This document shows, piece after piece, positions 1 through 9,400 of a DNA stretch of 38,543 bases. Source of the stretch: an uncultured Muribaculaceae bacterium (GTDB taxonomy: Bacteria; Bacteroidota; Bacteroidia; Bacteroidales; Muribaculaceae); assembly GCA_910578665.1 (NCBI GenBank), contig CAJTQU010000020.1, positions 1-38,543 on the forward strand, written 5' to 3'. Below the pieces are notes generated by a model. The model saw nothing but the letters and a program-made list of their open reading frames with translations, searched no databases and had not been told where the DNA came from. Numbering within the stretch: the first letter of the stretch is position 1; each line of letters begins with the position of its first letter. The position numbers and the translations under genes are program-made.

Positions 1-444
1 GTTTTCAATCTGCAACGGATGGACATTCGTCCTTGTTTGGGATGTCTGGGTGGTGGACGTGATTCAAAAAGCCCTTGTCTACAGAAGGATGATATGGCGA
101 AAATTTATCCGCATTATGAAACGGCAGATGTATTGGTTCTGGCCTCGCCAATGTATTACTGGAGTATCACCGCACAGTTGAAAACCGTCATTGACCGTTT
201 GTTTGCCGTGACGGAAAAAAGTCCGGAGTATCATACGCCTATGCAGCATTGCGTCTTACTCATGGCAGCAGAAGGCGACACACCGGATAACTTTGAGCCT
301 GTAGAGCATTACTACCATGCTTTACTTCGTCACCTCGGCTGGGAAAATTTAGGCGAAGTATATGCCGGAGGTGTTATGCAGGTTGGCGATATTACTGGAC
401 ATCCCTCATTGGGGAAAGCATATAATTTAGGTAAAACTTTCTAA
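1..444 (+). CDS. Flavodoxin-like NAD(P)H-dependent FMN oxidoreductase, 5'-truncated by window edge
   Basis: The frame is open from base 1 to the TAA at 442-444, giving 147 visible residues. The visible part starts within the second strand of a flavodoxin-like fold. The segment RPCLGC followed by a downstream Cys is the usual cysteine-bearing loop of the iron-sulfur flavoprotein/FMN reductase family. ADVLVLASPMYYWSIT is the flavin-phosphate and isoalloxazine loop, and AQLKTVIDRLF is the following helix. The family is usually about 180-200 residues, so roughly 40 N-terminal residues, including the first phosphate-binding loop, lie outside the window. An internal ATG at base 19 cannot be the true start because conserved fold sequence lies upstream of it. 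Family members are cytoplasmic flavin-dependent reductases of quinones, nitro compounds or similar acceptors; the substrate here cannot be told. A strong hairpin at 555-600 probably ends the transcript. Confidence 0.85.
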   Translation, partial: VFNLQRMDIRPCLGCLGGGRDSKSPCLQKDDMAKIYPHYETADVLVLASPMYYWSITAQLKTVIDRLFAVTEKSPEYHTPMQHCVLLMAAEGDTPDNFEPVEHYYHALLRHLGWENLGEVYAGGVMQVGDITGHPSLGKAYNLGKTF

Positions 445-455
445 AAGAAGTGCTT

Positions 456-533
456 ATGAAAGTTCTGCTCATCAGCTGCAGCTCAATGCCTCCAAAGGAA
501 CAAAACGAAGTACATTCGTCCCGTCGAGAATAA
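456..533 (+). pseudogene. 25-codon ORF resembling a flavodoxin-fold N-terminus (possible relic)
   Basis: ATG at 456 opens a 25-residue frame ending at TAA 531-533, only 11 nt after the reductase stop. Its first residues, MKVLLISCSS, look like the first beta strand and phosphate-loop entry of an NAD(P)H/FMN reductase; the rest does not resemble the family. I infer a degraded start of a tandem paralogue of the upstream gene. It could equally be a chance ORF or a real small peptide. No further homologous sequence was recognised before the terminator. Confidence 0.25.
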
Positions 534-554
534 AGTAATTCCTATTAAAACATA

Positions 555-600
555 TATAACAAGTGCCGATTGAATTTACGTTCAATCGGCACTTGTTATA
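555..600 (+). terminator. 20-bp hairpin terminator after the reductase gene
   Basis: A perfect 20-bp inverted repeat (555-574 with 581-600) encloses a 6-nt loop. The stem core is AAGTGCCGATTGAA. It is followed by CAACTCTTTCTT, a T-rich tract that is not uniform. The length and perfection of the stem, at the end of the reductase unit, make it a likely terminator. Confidence 0.75.
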
Positions 601-763
601 CAACTCTTTCTTAAGGATGCTGTCATCCTGTCCCTGAACTCCTTTGGCGTACCGCCTATCCTCAAAAAAGAGGGGGTGAAGGGTGTTGTACTTCTTATTG
701 GAATCTTTCCAATTGATGAATAAAAAGGTTATAAAAGTCTTACAGAGTTATTCAAAAAATTTG
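601..763. other. Gene-free stretch before recR with two small hairpins
   Basis: No convincing ORF was found. There are two minor hairpins: AGGATG/CATCCT with a 4-nt loop (614-629), and ATTGGAA/TTCCAAT with a 3-nt loop (697-713). The bases between them (about 630-696) show no recognisable element. Confidence 0.4.
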
Positions 764-771
764 TAACTTCG
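764..771 (+). promoter_or_regulatory. Candidate -7 element for recR
   Basis: TAACTTCG differs at one base from the Bacteroidetes -7 consensus TAnnTTTG. No matching TTTG -33 element is seen 19-21 nt upstream. If it is used, transcription would begin at about 775-777, essentially at the recR ATG. Confidence 0.45.
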
Positions 772-775
772 CGTT

Positions 776-1402
776 ATGAACCAGTCTTTAAATCCTACAT
801 TACTTGATAATGCGGTGGCAGAATTATCTCGGCTGCCCGGCGTAGGGCGTAAGACGGCCCTACGGCTTGCGCTACACTTGTTGCGTCAGGATGTTGCTGT
901 TACCGAAGCTTTGGCAGGTGCTTTATACAAAATGCGCAGTGAAATGCAGTACTGTAAGCGCTGTCATAATGTGAGTGAGAGCGACAGTTGTCCTATATGT
1001 TCGGACCGCAGGCGTGACGGCAATGTGGTATGTGTTGTAGAAAATGTAAAAGATGTTATGACAATTGAGTCGACACATGAGCACCGCGGCCTGTATCATG
1101 TTTTGGGCGGTCTGGTTTCACCCATAGAGGGTATCGGTCCTCAGGATCTTGAGATTGATTCGCTGGTAGAGCGCGTGAAGAGCGAGGGTGTTGAGGAAGT
1201 TATTCTTGCACTTAGCCCGACTATGGAAGGGGATACCACAAATTTTTATATTTTTAGGAAGCTGCAGGATTTGCCCGTGAAAATTACTATGTTGGCACGC
1301 GGTGTCAGTGTGGGGTCTGATCTTGATTATACCGACGAGCTTACTCTGGGCCGTTCCATACAGCAGCGCATATTGTTTTCATCTACATTTTCACAGTCCT
1401 GA
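776..1402 (+). CDS. recR: Recombination mediator protein RecR
   Basis: The product has 208 residues, normal for RecR (about 200). RecR acts with RecO, and RecF in many bacteria, to load RecA on SSB-coated gapped DNA. Domains in order: an N-terminal helix-hairpin-helix (LSRLPGVGRKTALRLA, about 17-32), a zinc finger with Cys60, Cys63, Cys72 and Cys75, a Toprim domain starting at VCVVENVKD, and the C-terminal segment VSVGSDLDYTDELTLGRSI with the family's Walker B-like motif. The ATG at 776 fits the usual N-terminus, a short tail before the helix-hairpin-helix. The TGA shares its last base with the ATG of the next gene, so the two are probably translationally coupled. The candidate -7 box lies only 4 nt before the start. 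Confidence 0.96.
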   Translation: MNQSLNPTLLDNAVAELSRLPGVGRKTALRLALHLLRQDVAVTEALAGALYKMRSEMQYCKRCHNVSESDSCPICSDRRRDGNVVCVVENVKDVMTIESTHEHRGLYHVLGGLVSPIEGIGPQDLEIDSLVERVKSEGVEEVILALSPTMEGDTTNFYIFRKLQDLPVKITMLARGVSVGSDLDYTDELTLGRSIQQRILFSSTFSQS

Positions 1403-1917
1403 TGCTTACAGACGATATCTTGCGTTTACGCGCTCTTGATAGCCAGGATATACTCACTTTGTATGAATGGGAGAATTTATCGGAGTTGTGGAACACTTCG
1501 GCTACACTGGCTCCGTATTCGCGCAGGAATCTGGCAAGATATATAGAATCGTATGATGCTAATCCCTTTGCTAGCGGCGAATTGCGGCTTATGGCGGAAC
1601 TGACTGCGTCTGGCTGTCCGGTGGGTTTTGTTGATTTATACGGTGTGGAGGTGCGTCACCGCCGTGCATATATAGGCATATTGATAGCTCCCGAATATCA
1701 CCGTCGTGGATATGCAAAGCGTATATTGGGTTTGTTAGAGTGCTATTGCCGCAGGCATCTGCAAATGCACCAGCTGATAGCCATAGTGCCTGTGGATAAT
1801 GAGGCTTCTCTCTCTTTGTTTGCTTCATGCGGATATATACAGGCAGCTGTGTTACCTGATTATATTTGTAGCGATGGAGAATTTATCGATTCGATATTTT
1901 ATCACAAAATATTATGA
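1402..1917 (+). CDS. GNAT family N-acetyltransferase
   Basis: The product has 171 residues with a single GNAT fold. The acetyl-CoA pyrophosphate loop is HRRGYAKRIL (about 101-110), after the core beta strand AYIGILIAP. The late strand and helix LIAIVPVDNEASLSLFASCGY are typical of the RimJ/SpeG-like branch. These cytoplasmic enzymes transfer acetyl groups from acetyl-CoA to amines such as polyamines, protein N-termini or aminosugars. The substrate cannot be assigned from sequence. Its start overlaps the recR stop by one base. The aspartate kinase downstream has its own promoter, so this gene probably ends the recR transcript. Confidence 0.9.
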   Translation: MLTDDILRLRALDSQDILTLYEWENLSELWNTSATLAPYSRRNLARYIESYDANPFASGELRLMAELTASGCPVGFVDLYGVEVRHRRAYIGILIAPEYHRRGYAKRILGLLECYCRRHLQMHQLIAIVPVDNEASLSLFASCGYIQAAVLPDYICSDGEFIDSIFYHKIL

Positions 1918-1939
1918 ATAACGCGGCATATGGTGTGAC

Positions 1940-1970
1940 TTTGCCATGTGCGGTAAATTTATTAATTTTG
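1940..1970 (+). promoter_or_regulatory. Bacteroidetes-type promoter for the aspartate kinase gene
   Basis: TTTG at 1940-1943 and TAATTTTG at 1963-1970 are separated by 19 nt, an exact match to the Bacteroidetes -33/-7 consensus and spacing. The predicted start is near 1976, leaving a leader of about 40 nt before the ATG at 2015. Confidence 0.8.
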
Positions 1971-1978
1971 CGTTTAGA

Positions 1979-1998
1979 GGTCAATGAGTGTATTGACC
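1979..1998 (+). other. Small hairpin at the 5' end of the lysC leader
   Basis: GGTCAAT (1979-1985) pairs with ATTGACC (1992-1998) across a 6-nt loop. It lies almost exactly at the predicted 5' end of the transcript, so it may protect the mRNA end or affect translation. It is too small to identify as a known riboswitch. Confidence 0.4.
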
Positions 1999-2014
1999 GG
2001 CTAATTTGGTATAA

Positions 2015-3388
2015 ATGAAAGTATTAAAATTTGGCGGGACTTCTGTTGGCACAGTTGCCAGTCTACGCAATGTCAAAAATATAGTAGAATCCCAGCCTGG
2101 GCCGGTGGTGGTCGTTGTCTCGGCCCTGGGCGGTGTGACGGATATGCTGATAGATGCTGCCAGAAAGGCCGCATCGGGAAGTAATGAATGGCGTCTGGTG
2201 TATGACAAGATACTAATGCGCCATGAAGATGTAGTGTTCGGCCTCGTAGCCCAGGATGCCCAGGAAAAGGTGTGGGAGAGTGTCAGACAGCTGCTGCACC
2301 GGTTGCGTGACTATTACAGGGGTATCGAGCTAGTAGAGGATCTTTCCGCGCGCACTTTGTGCAAAGTGGTTAGTTTCGGCGAGCGGATCTCTTCACTGGT
2401 GATAAGCCATATAATCACAGGTGCAAGACATTATGACTCTCTTAATTTTATCAAGACCGAAAACTGGTTCGGACGCGATATTGCAGATACAGAACTTACC
2501 TCGCGTCTGATAACAGCCACATTCAACGATCTGGAGGCCGGAGTAGCTATTGTTCCAGGATTTATATCGACAGACAGGGATAACGGGGATATTACGAATC
2601 TGGGCCGAGGCGGCTCTGACTATACGGCCGCGCTTATCGCAGCTGCGCTTGGTGCCTCTGTATTGGAGATTTGGACAGATGTTGACGGTTTTATGACTGC
2701 GGATCCGCGTATAATAAAATCGGCCTATGTAATACCTCATCTTTCATTCCTTGAAAGCATGGATTTGTGTAATTTCGGAGCTAAAGTCATTTATCCACCC
2801 ACGATTTATCCGGTCTTTCATAAAAATATCCCTATCAAGATTCTTAATACATTTCATCCGGATGCCCCGGGTACTCTTATTACCGACACACACCGCACTC
2901 AGGTTCCGCAATCATTTCGCGGGGTTAGTTCAATTACCGATGTATCGCTTATTAGTCTTAAGCCGAACGTACTGTTTCCGTCACCGGCTCTGCGTAACAG
3001 GGCTTTGAACGTTATGTCAAAGAAAGGTGTTGATATACTCCTTTCCACACATCCCGAATCAGATGACACGGTATTGGAGTTTGCTTTGCGCCGTGAAGCT
3101 TCGAAATATGCCCTGGAATGCCTGCGTCAGGATTTCGACGGAGAATGTACACTTGCAGATATTCCTGAAATAACTGAGACACATGATGTCAGCACAGTCA
3201 CTGTGGTAGGGGAGAACCTTAAGTCAGATGCTTCGGCCATGCAGCGTGTGATACACACATTGCAGCGTCATGGCATTGAGGTCTTTGCCCATGCTCCCGG
3301 TTCGTCGGGGTTTGCGCAGACAGCCGTTATTCCCAGTGACAGGCTGCATGAGGCATTGGCTCTTCTGCATGCCAACTTTCTGGAATAG
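2015..3388 (+). CDS. lysC: Aspartate kinase, monofunctional
   Basis: The 457-residue product phosphorylates L-aspartate in the first step of the lysine/diaminopimelate, threonine and methionine pathways. Diagnostic segments are the N-terminal KFGGTSVG, SFGERISS, the substrate/ATP loop GRGGSDYTAAL, and IWTDVDGFMTADPR. The last 150 or so residues form the regulatory ACT region (for example VSTVTVVGENL and HGIEVFAHAPGSSGF). There is no C-terminal homoserine dehydrogenase domain, so this is a stand-alone kinase of about the length of the lysine-sensitive LysC type. Which amino acid inhibits it cannot be read with confidence. A consensus promoter and small leader hairpin precede it, and a strong terminator lies 20 nt after the stop. 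No other amino-acid biosynthesis gene is adjacent. Confidence 0.94.
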   Translation: MKVLKFGGTSVGTVASLRNVKNIVESQPGPVVVVVSALGGVTDMLIDAARKAASGSNEWRLVYDKILMRHEDVVFGLVAQDAQEKVWESVRQLLHRLRDYYRGIELVEDLSARTLCKVVSFGERISSLVISHIITGARHYDSLNFIKTENWFGRDIADTELTSRLITATFNDLEAGVAIVPGFISTDRDNGDITNLGRGGSDYTAALIAAALGASVLEIWTDVDGFMTADPRIIKSAYVIPHLSFLESMDLCNFGAKVIYPPTIYPVFHKNIPIKILNTFHPDAPGTLITDTHRTQVPQSFRGVSSITDVSLISLKPNVLFPSPALRNRALNVMSKKGVDILLSTHPESDDTVLEFALRREASKYALECLRQDFDGECTLADIPEITETHDVSTVTVVGENLKSDASAMQRVIHTLQRHGIEVFAHAPGSSGFAQTAVIPSDRLHEALALLHANFLE

Positions 3389-3408
3389 TCAATCATAATA
3401 ATTATTGT

Positions 3409-3456
3409 GAGGCCTCGCCGTCAGCAACATTTCTTGCTGACGGCGAGGCCTCTTTT
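3409..3456. terminator. 19-bp bidirectional terminator between convergent lysC and sprA
   Basis: A perfect GC-rich inverted repeat pairs 3409-3427 with 3434-3452 across the loop CATTTC; the stem core is GAGGCCTCGCCGTCAGC. Four T residues follow on the plus strand, and AT-rich sequence flanks the other side. It sits between two convergent genes, 14 nt from the sprA stop, so it probably ends both transcripts. Confidence 0.9.
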
Positions 3457-3466
3457 ATCGCATGTC

Positions 3467-6400
3467 TTAACGTGCAAGAGACATATTGACTGACAATCCG
3501 TAGTTAGTGTTGGATGTGGGATATGAGCTGTTGGACACTAGCGGTGTGTTAACCTGGTGGTCAAAGAATGCACCAAGTGTGATACGGCGAGACAGAATGT
3601 ATTGTGCCGTAAAGTTTATGCTCATTGTCTGTGCCCCGTTCTGAGCCTGCGTAAAGGCTGTCTCTATCTTACGTATGAGGCTTTGGTTATTGGAAAATGA
3701 GAAATCCAGATTTAGCGACAAGTCATTGCTTACACTGCCTTGCTTGGATCCTATTTTAAGTATTTTATTAAAATTGGCTATTTTGTATCCTGCGCCTACA
3801 GTGAACTGCTTGCTGGATGCTTCCACGATCTGGCCGGCAGATGTGTTGAGCGTGAGGGTTCTGGAGTCGCGGTATTCAAGATTAAATGTCATATTGTTGT
3901 TCAATGTGGCATTAAGTCCTATGAGTGGTGCGAACTTCTCAGTGATGGCTACTGATGATATGTTGAACGGCGATGATGGTATCGGGCTCTGTGTCTGTTC
4001 GTCAAGGGTGAAGCCCATATTACCGTCAACACCTATCCAGTTCAGATAGGATGAGTATGATCCCACAGTGTATGTACACTGGTAGGCATGGCTCAGAGTG
4101 AATGTTTTGAAGAATTTCTTGAAGAAAGGTATCTGTATCAGCCCTTCATATGTAATTCTCCAGTTAGGACGTATGTCAGCCAGTGAAGGAAATGCCGTAA
4201 GTGCTATTTTACGAGCATCGCTGCCAGAGTATGCAGCCAGGAATGCCGGAATGAGCACATCAGAACTTGTGCGTGATACAGAACCGATCTCTGGATTGAA
4301 CTCTGTCCCTCCCAGAGGATTGCCTTGTAAGAATCCTGTGGTGGGATAGCGTGTGCCGGCAAATTGCTGCTCGTATCTGGATGCTACGACAGGTATGTTG
4401 TTTAGGAAGTTTGTAAATGCTTCCGAGGCATAGCTGTCATCAGCAGAACTACCTCGCAGGGCAGTCGCAATGGCCACATGGGTCTTTGTAAATGAACCAG
4501 TGCGCGTAGTAGGCATGTCGGCATACATGAACTGCACTTGCTGTGTCCTGTTGTCAGTCCTATTGTTTGTCAGCAGAATCTTAAGCCCGCGTATGGGTTC
4601 GAGATTCAGTTCAAAGTTGAATTCGGTAGTATTGTTCCATATGGCCGGCGATGTCTGATTCTCATCGGTGAGAAGCCAGCCGCGCTCCAAAGCTCTGTCA
4701 ACGTAGTGTTCGTCGATGAATCCGAATGCGAAGTCAAGACCGGGGGCCATTGGTCCATAGCCCTTGCCCTGTCCGAACAGGTCGCCAACCTCGGGGCTGA
4801 AGAGCGGCAGGTTCATGCTGTGTGTAGAGCGCCACTTGAAGTTGAAGTTACGTGGCATCATGATAAAACGTGCGGCATAATCAGCCACATTACGCCATGC
4901 CGGCTTTTTGTCGTTGCGCACTTCGGTCACTGTGATTTTTAGGTCACGGTTACTTCCGGTATCGAGCACCTCGACTGTATTGTCATCGACTATTCTGGTC
5001 TTGAGCGTTACAGGTTTTCCGTTCTCTACCGCTGATAATTTTATTTTTTTGACTTTTAGATTGTGCTTTATCACAGTTGTTGTATCAGGAGCAAGAGTGA
5101 TGGCACGTTCAAATTTTTTCGGTTTCTCAGTTTTATTTTTTCTATCTTTCGCATTGCCTTTTCGTGCGCTTGTGGATGATGCGAACCGTTTGTTTACCTC
5201 TTTTAAATAGGGTACTTTGTTGAATAAGTTTTCAAAATTCATACGGGCGTCAGCATTCCAGGAAGCCTGGTTCTGGATAGTGTTGCCGACATTTACATCA
5301 GCTATTGTTGCGCCACGGTCCCATCTATATGTCGCGTTGTATGAAGCATTGCCTGTGAGGAAGTCCAGTGCCGGTATTTTATTGAACGGAGCGCGATATG
5401 TGGCTGTGAAAGTCTGATTGTAGTTCCACGGAGTGCCCAGGTCTCGTATGGAACTCCACACGGTGTCTCTCCATTCCTTGTATTTGTCAGGGAACAGCTT
5501 ACGGTTGACAGCGCCCATGGTCTCTTCTATACGGGCCGTGGTGTTGGACGAGAATGTAAATGACAGGCTCTTTGTGAGATTCCATGTTAGATTTAACTGA
5601 CGATCCCACAAGAAGTTCTTGCTGACTTGTACTGGCAATTGAAAATATGTGTCTACTTCAGAGCGTGTCTGTTGTTCATAATAATATCTGCTGATATTTG
5701 TGCTGAACGAAATAGAGTTAAAGAGCCAGTTTAGCTCCCAGTCTCGCAAGAACCTTATGCCTTTATTCTTGCCTTTCAGGGATTTAAACGGACGAAGTCC
5801 TTTTATGTACGGTGTATATGTGTATTGGAAAGCTCCTTTATAGTCGGAAGTATTCTCATATTCTGTAGTGGGGTCTATATTTTTTTGTTTGTTAAAGGAG
5901 AATGACAGCTGGAAGTTGGCCGGGTCCCACGGCATCGGATTTTTACTCTGGACATTGAACTTGAGACCTGAGACAGAGAAACTCTCAACTGTCTTATGCG
6001 TTACGGCATAACTGTTGATTGAGTCGCGTTCATGTTTGTTAGCAGTGGCGTCAAGCGCGTCTTTCAGTAAGATATCCTGGTCAAGCGGGTTGTATTTAGG
6101 CGTGGTCTTTTCTTTTGATATTGAATAATATATGGGCGCGTTGAGTTTGGCCTTGGCTGGTATGAATTTGCCAAGGTCTGTCTGCACGGCCACGTTATAT
6201 TGTTCATAGTTATCCATACGGCGCTGCGACAGTCCCTGGTCTACGCCGCCGAAGCCGGCCGTCTCGATATGTCCTCCGAAATTGACAGATGCCACATCGC
6301 TCAGTCCGAGGTTTACATTAGCTTTTGCAGCCCAGCCGCCGCTTTCGTCAAAATCAGTTACTTTAAGTTCGTTCACCCATACGGTACCGGCTTTTGTCGT

Positions 6401-9400
6401 ATTGCTCTTATTGCGTACTCCCACAAGCATGACGCGTACATCAGACAATGATGGATTGCCTAGCACGGCAACAGTGTTTTTGTCATTCTCAGGGTCGTGA
6501 TAGCTATATACAGTGTTGTAGCCTACGCCGTCTACACCGGCCGATCTGTCGTGGTTTCTACGGGTTTTGATAGTCGTGAATATGTCGAATGGTATGTCAA
6601 GACGGTTGTCAATAGGCCAGACAATACGCCGGTCATTGCTATTCAGATTATTATATTTGCCCGGAGGAGTTAGCTCCAAAGGTATTTCGTATTCGTAGTA
6701 GTTGTTTTTGACATCGGAACCAAGGCGGATGAACATGGCGAGGTCTCCGTTACGCAGATTAGTGGAATTGTCCACAAGCGCTTCGGCGTGTACCCACATC
6801 TGCAATCTTTTATAGATGCGCAGGTCCATCTGTGTGTTTTTATACGCACCGCGTGCATCGCCGGCCTGCAGGCCTGTGACTTTCAGACTCATAGATTGTT
6901 CGTTGAGCTGTGTGGCCTGTGCCTGTCCCGGGTCCTGGATACGGCTTACGTCTGGTGGCAGGACGTAGTTTACAGGCTGTCGTCCGGCATTCTCTTCAAT
7001 GTTGACAACGCTCATGTCCAACTGTCCTTCTGCCGGAGCATCATTGCGGCTGTTTAGGTTGAATTCGTAGTTGCGCCATTCTCCGCGTACCAGTTCGAGT
7101 GTGGCGAAACGCAGGTGGGTGACGGCTTTGAACCCGGTCATAAACATACGGGCAAAACGCACGGTACTCCAGTCATTGATACCGCCTACTACTTTGTCTG
7201 GCTGTCTCAGAGGTATTTTGAACTGGTACCAGATAACAGTTTGATATTTGCCATTCTCACAGAGCACGCGGGTTTCAAGCCTGTCAGCAATATAATTTTT
7301 GCCAACTTCGAGATCTTCAGGACGGATAGAGACCTTGTACTGGAAGTAACGCTCATATTCGTTAAGCGTATTGTCTTGGTTTATATCTTCTACATCAGGT
7401 ACTGTCCGCGCGCTTTGGTAGTAGGGGTTGGTGCTTTGGTCTGGCGACAGAGAGTTGCCCTCGACACCGTTGTAGTGTTTGTAGCGTTCAAGTATTGAAC
7501 TGCGGTTTTCGTCATACCACGGAGAACGGTAGAAATGGTAATTGTCCTGCGCGGGATCAGAAAATACAGAAAACGGATTGTTCTCAAGTTCTGCTATTTT
7601 GTCCGGAGACAGACGGCGCCGCATTCCGTCAAGAAAATTTGCATATGTATTGAATGTGTATTCATCTGCATTGGGCAGGCCGTCAAGTCCCACATCCTGC
7701 ATAGGACGGGCGTTTTCAGCATTTTCAAAAGCATATGTCAGAGAGTTCTGTGTAGACACCCGTCCCCAGGCTGTCTCAGTGATAAACTGGTTAGAGCCGT
7801 CAATAGGCAGGCCGTTCTCATAACTTTTCATGCCGTCTTTAAGCACATCCTCGCTGATTTCGCCAAAGTTGAAATAAAGGTCTCCGCCGTCGGTATTGTG
7901 CAGTTCGGGATCCAGGAACGGGTCCATCATCCAGAACTGGATATATTCCACGTTAGAGGTCTCGAAATTGGTGTTATCCATTTTTCGCATTATACCGCCC
8001 CAGCGTTTTTCTGGATTAAGAAGATTGCCGTCGCTGTCTATGTTTACATTGTCCAGATTATACGGGCCGCGTTCGGTAGGATAGAACGATAGATTGAGGG
8101 TCTGTATTGTCTGAGCTTCTCCATAGTTGGCTTCACGGTTCGGGAACAGTTCGTGTGTCTTTATTTCACGCACATACGGATTGGATAACTGGTCCAGATC
8201 GTTTTTAAGATACCCCGGTATCATAGACGAATTTTTCTGGGTGAACATACGGTCTATGTAATACCAGGCCAGCAAGGCACGGTTTTTACCATAGTCAGGG
8301 TTGTTACTCAAAGATGCTTCCGGAAACAGTGCGTCATTGGTGTTGTCATAGGGCGTGGACGCGAGAAACCAAGAGTAGGGGGAACGCATGTCGATGCCTG
8401 TCTGTGTGGATTCGAAATCATCGACATAAGATGATCCTTGTGCAGAACCTACTTTCTGTTTGTGAGGCAGAAGCTGGGCAAATTCAGCGGTTACGGCAAG
8501 TGACGAAGGGGCTGTGGCATTGACCGTGGGAATCTTGTTCAATAGGTTGGTCAGCCACATGAATTTTGTATTGTATTGCAGGTTGAGGCCCCACATCGTA
8601 TTATTGATTACCTCGTCGCCGATATTCACCTTTTCAGTAAGTGCCTTTTCAGAGAAGTGCAGCAGCGTGGCTCCTAAAGTAAAGTCTTTGTTGAATTTAT
8701 ATTGGGCGTCAAGACCTAAGAGGGTTTTGCGCTGCATGGAGAAGAGGCTTTGGTTTTCCAGCGACACACTGACGTTTGTACCAGAATCAATAATGCTTTG
8801 GTTGGTTATTGTGACTATACCCATGGTATAGTCTACGGTATAGTCAGAGTTTTCTGTCAAGGTTACGCCGCCGGCTGTCACGACTACCGAACCGCGAGGC
8901 ACGTTCATTGCCCCGAGGCGTATTTGCGCCCCGTTGCTTGCCTGGTATTCGCCAGAAAGTGTAAATTTATTTTTATCGGCAAACTGGCGTGCCACTGTCA
9001 GAGTTGAATCATATAATTCTGTGTATGCGTAAGGACGTGCCACAACGGGATCGCCTATTTTTTTAATCAGGTTAGAGCCGAAAGGTTCTGCTACAGGGAA
9101 TATGATTTTGCCCGTGGAGCTTTGTACGGTGTAACCCTCTATGTAGTCAAAGAATCCGTCTGGGTTGCTTTCTTGGTTTGAGTCTATGCGGTCCAGATTC
9201 ATAACCTGGAGCAGAGGCTGGTTGGCTATCTGTCCTACCGGCAGATACACGATTTCTGTACCAGTGGTATCTGATAGGTATTTGATGTTTAGTTTGAAAT
9301 TTTGTTTTTGCAGCTGGTAGGCGCCCAATGAATACACATTCTTCATCATCAGTTTCCACATTGGCAGCTTGGGCGAAATTGTGGTTCCGCGCAGCATTTT

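Noticed and set aside
555..600. The hairpin as part of a CRISPR repeat or attachment site
   Set aside because: It is a single copy with a 6-nt loop directly after a gene, which fits a terminator.
1979..1998. Lysine riboswitch in the aspartate kinase leader
   Set aside because: The leader is only about 40 nt and holds a single 7-bp hairpin, far too small for a lysine riboswitch.
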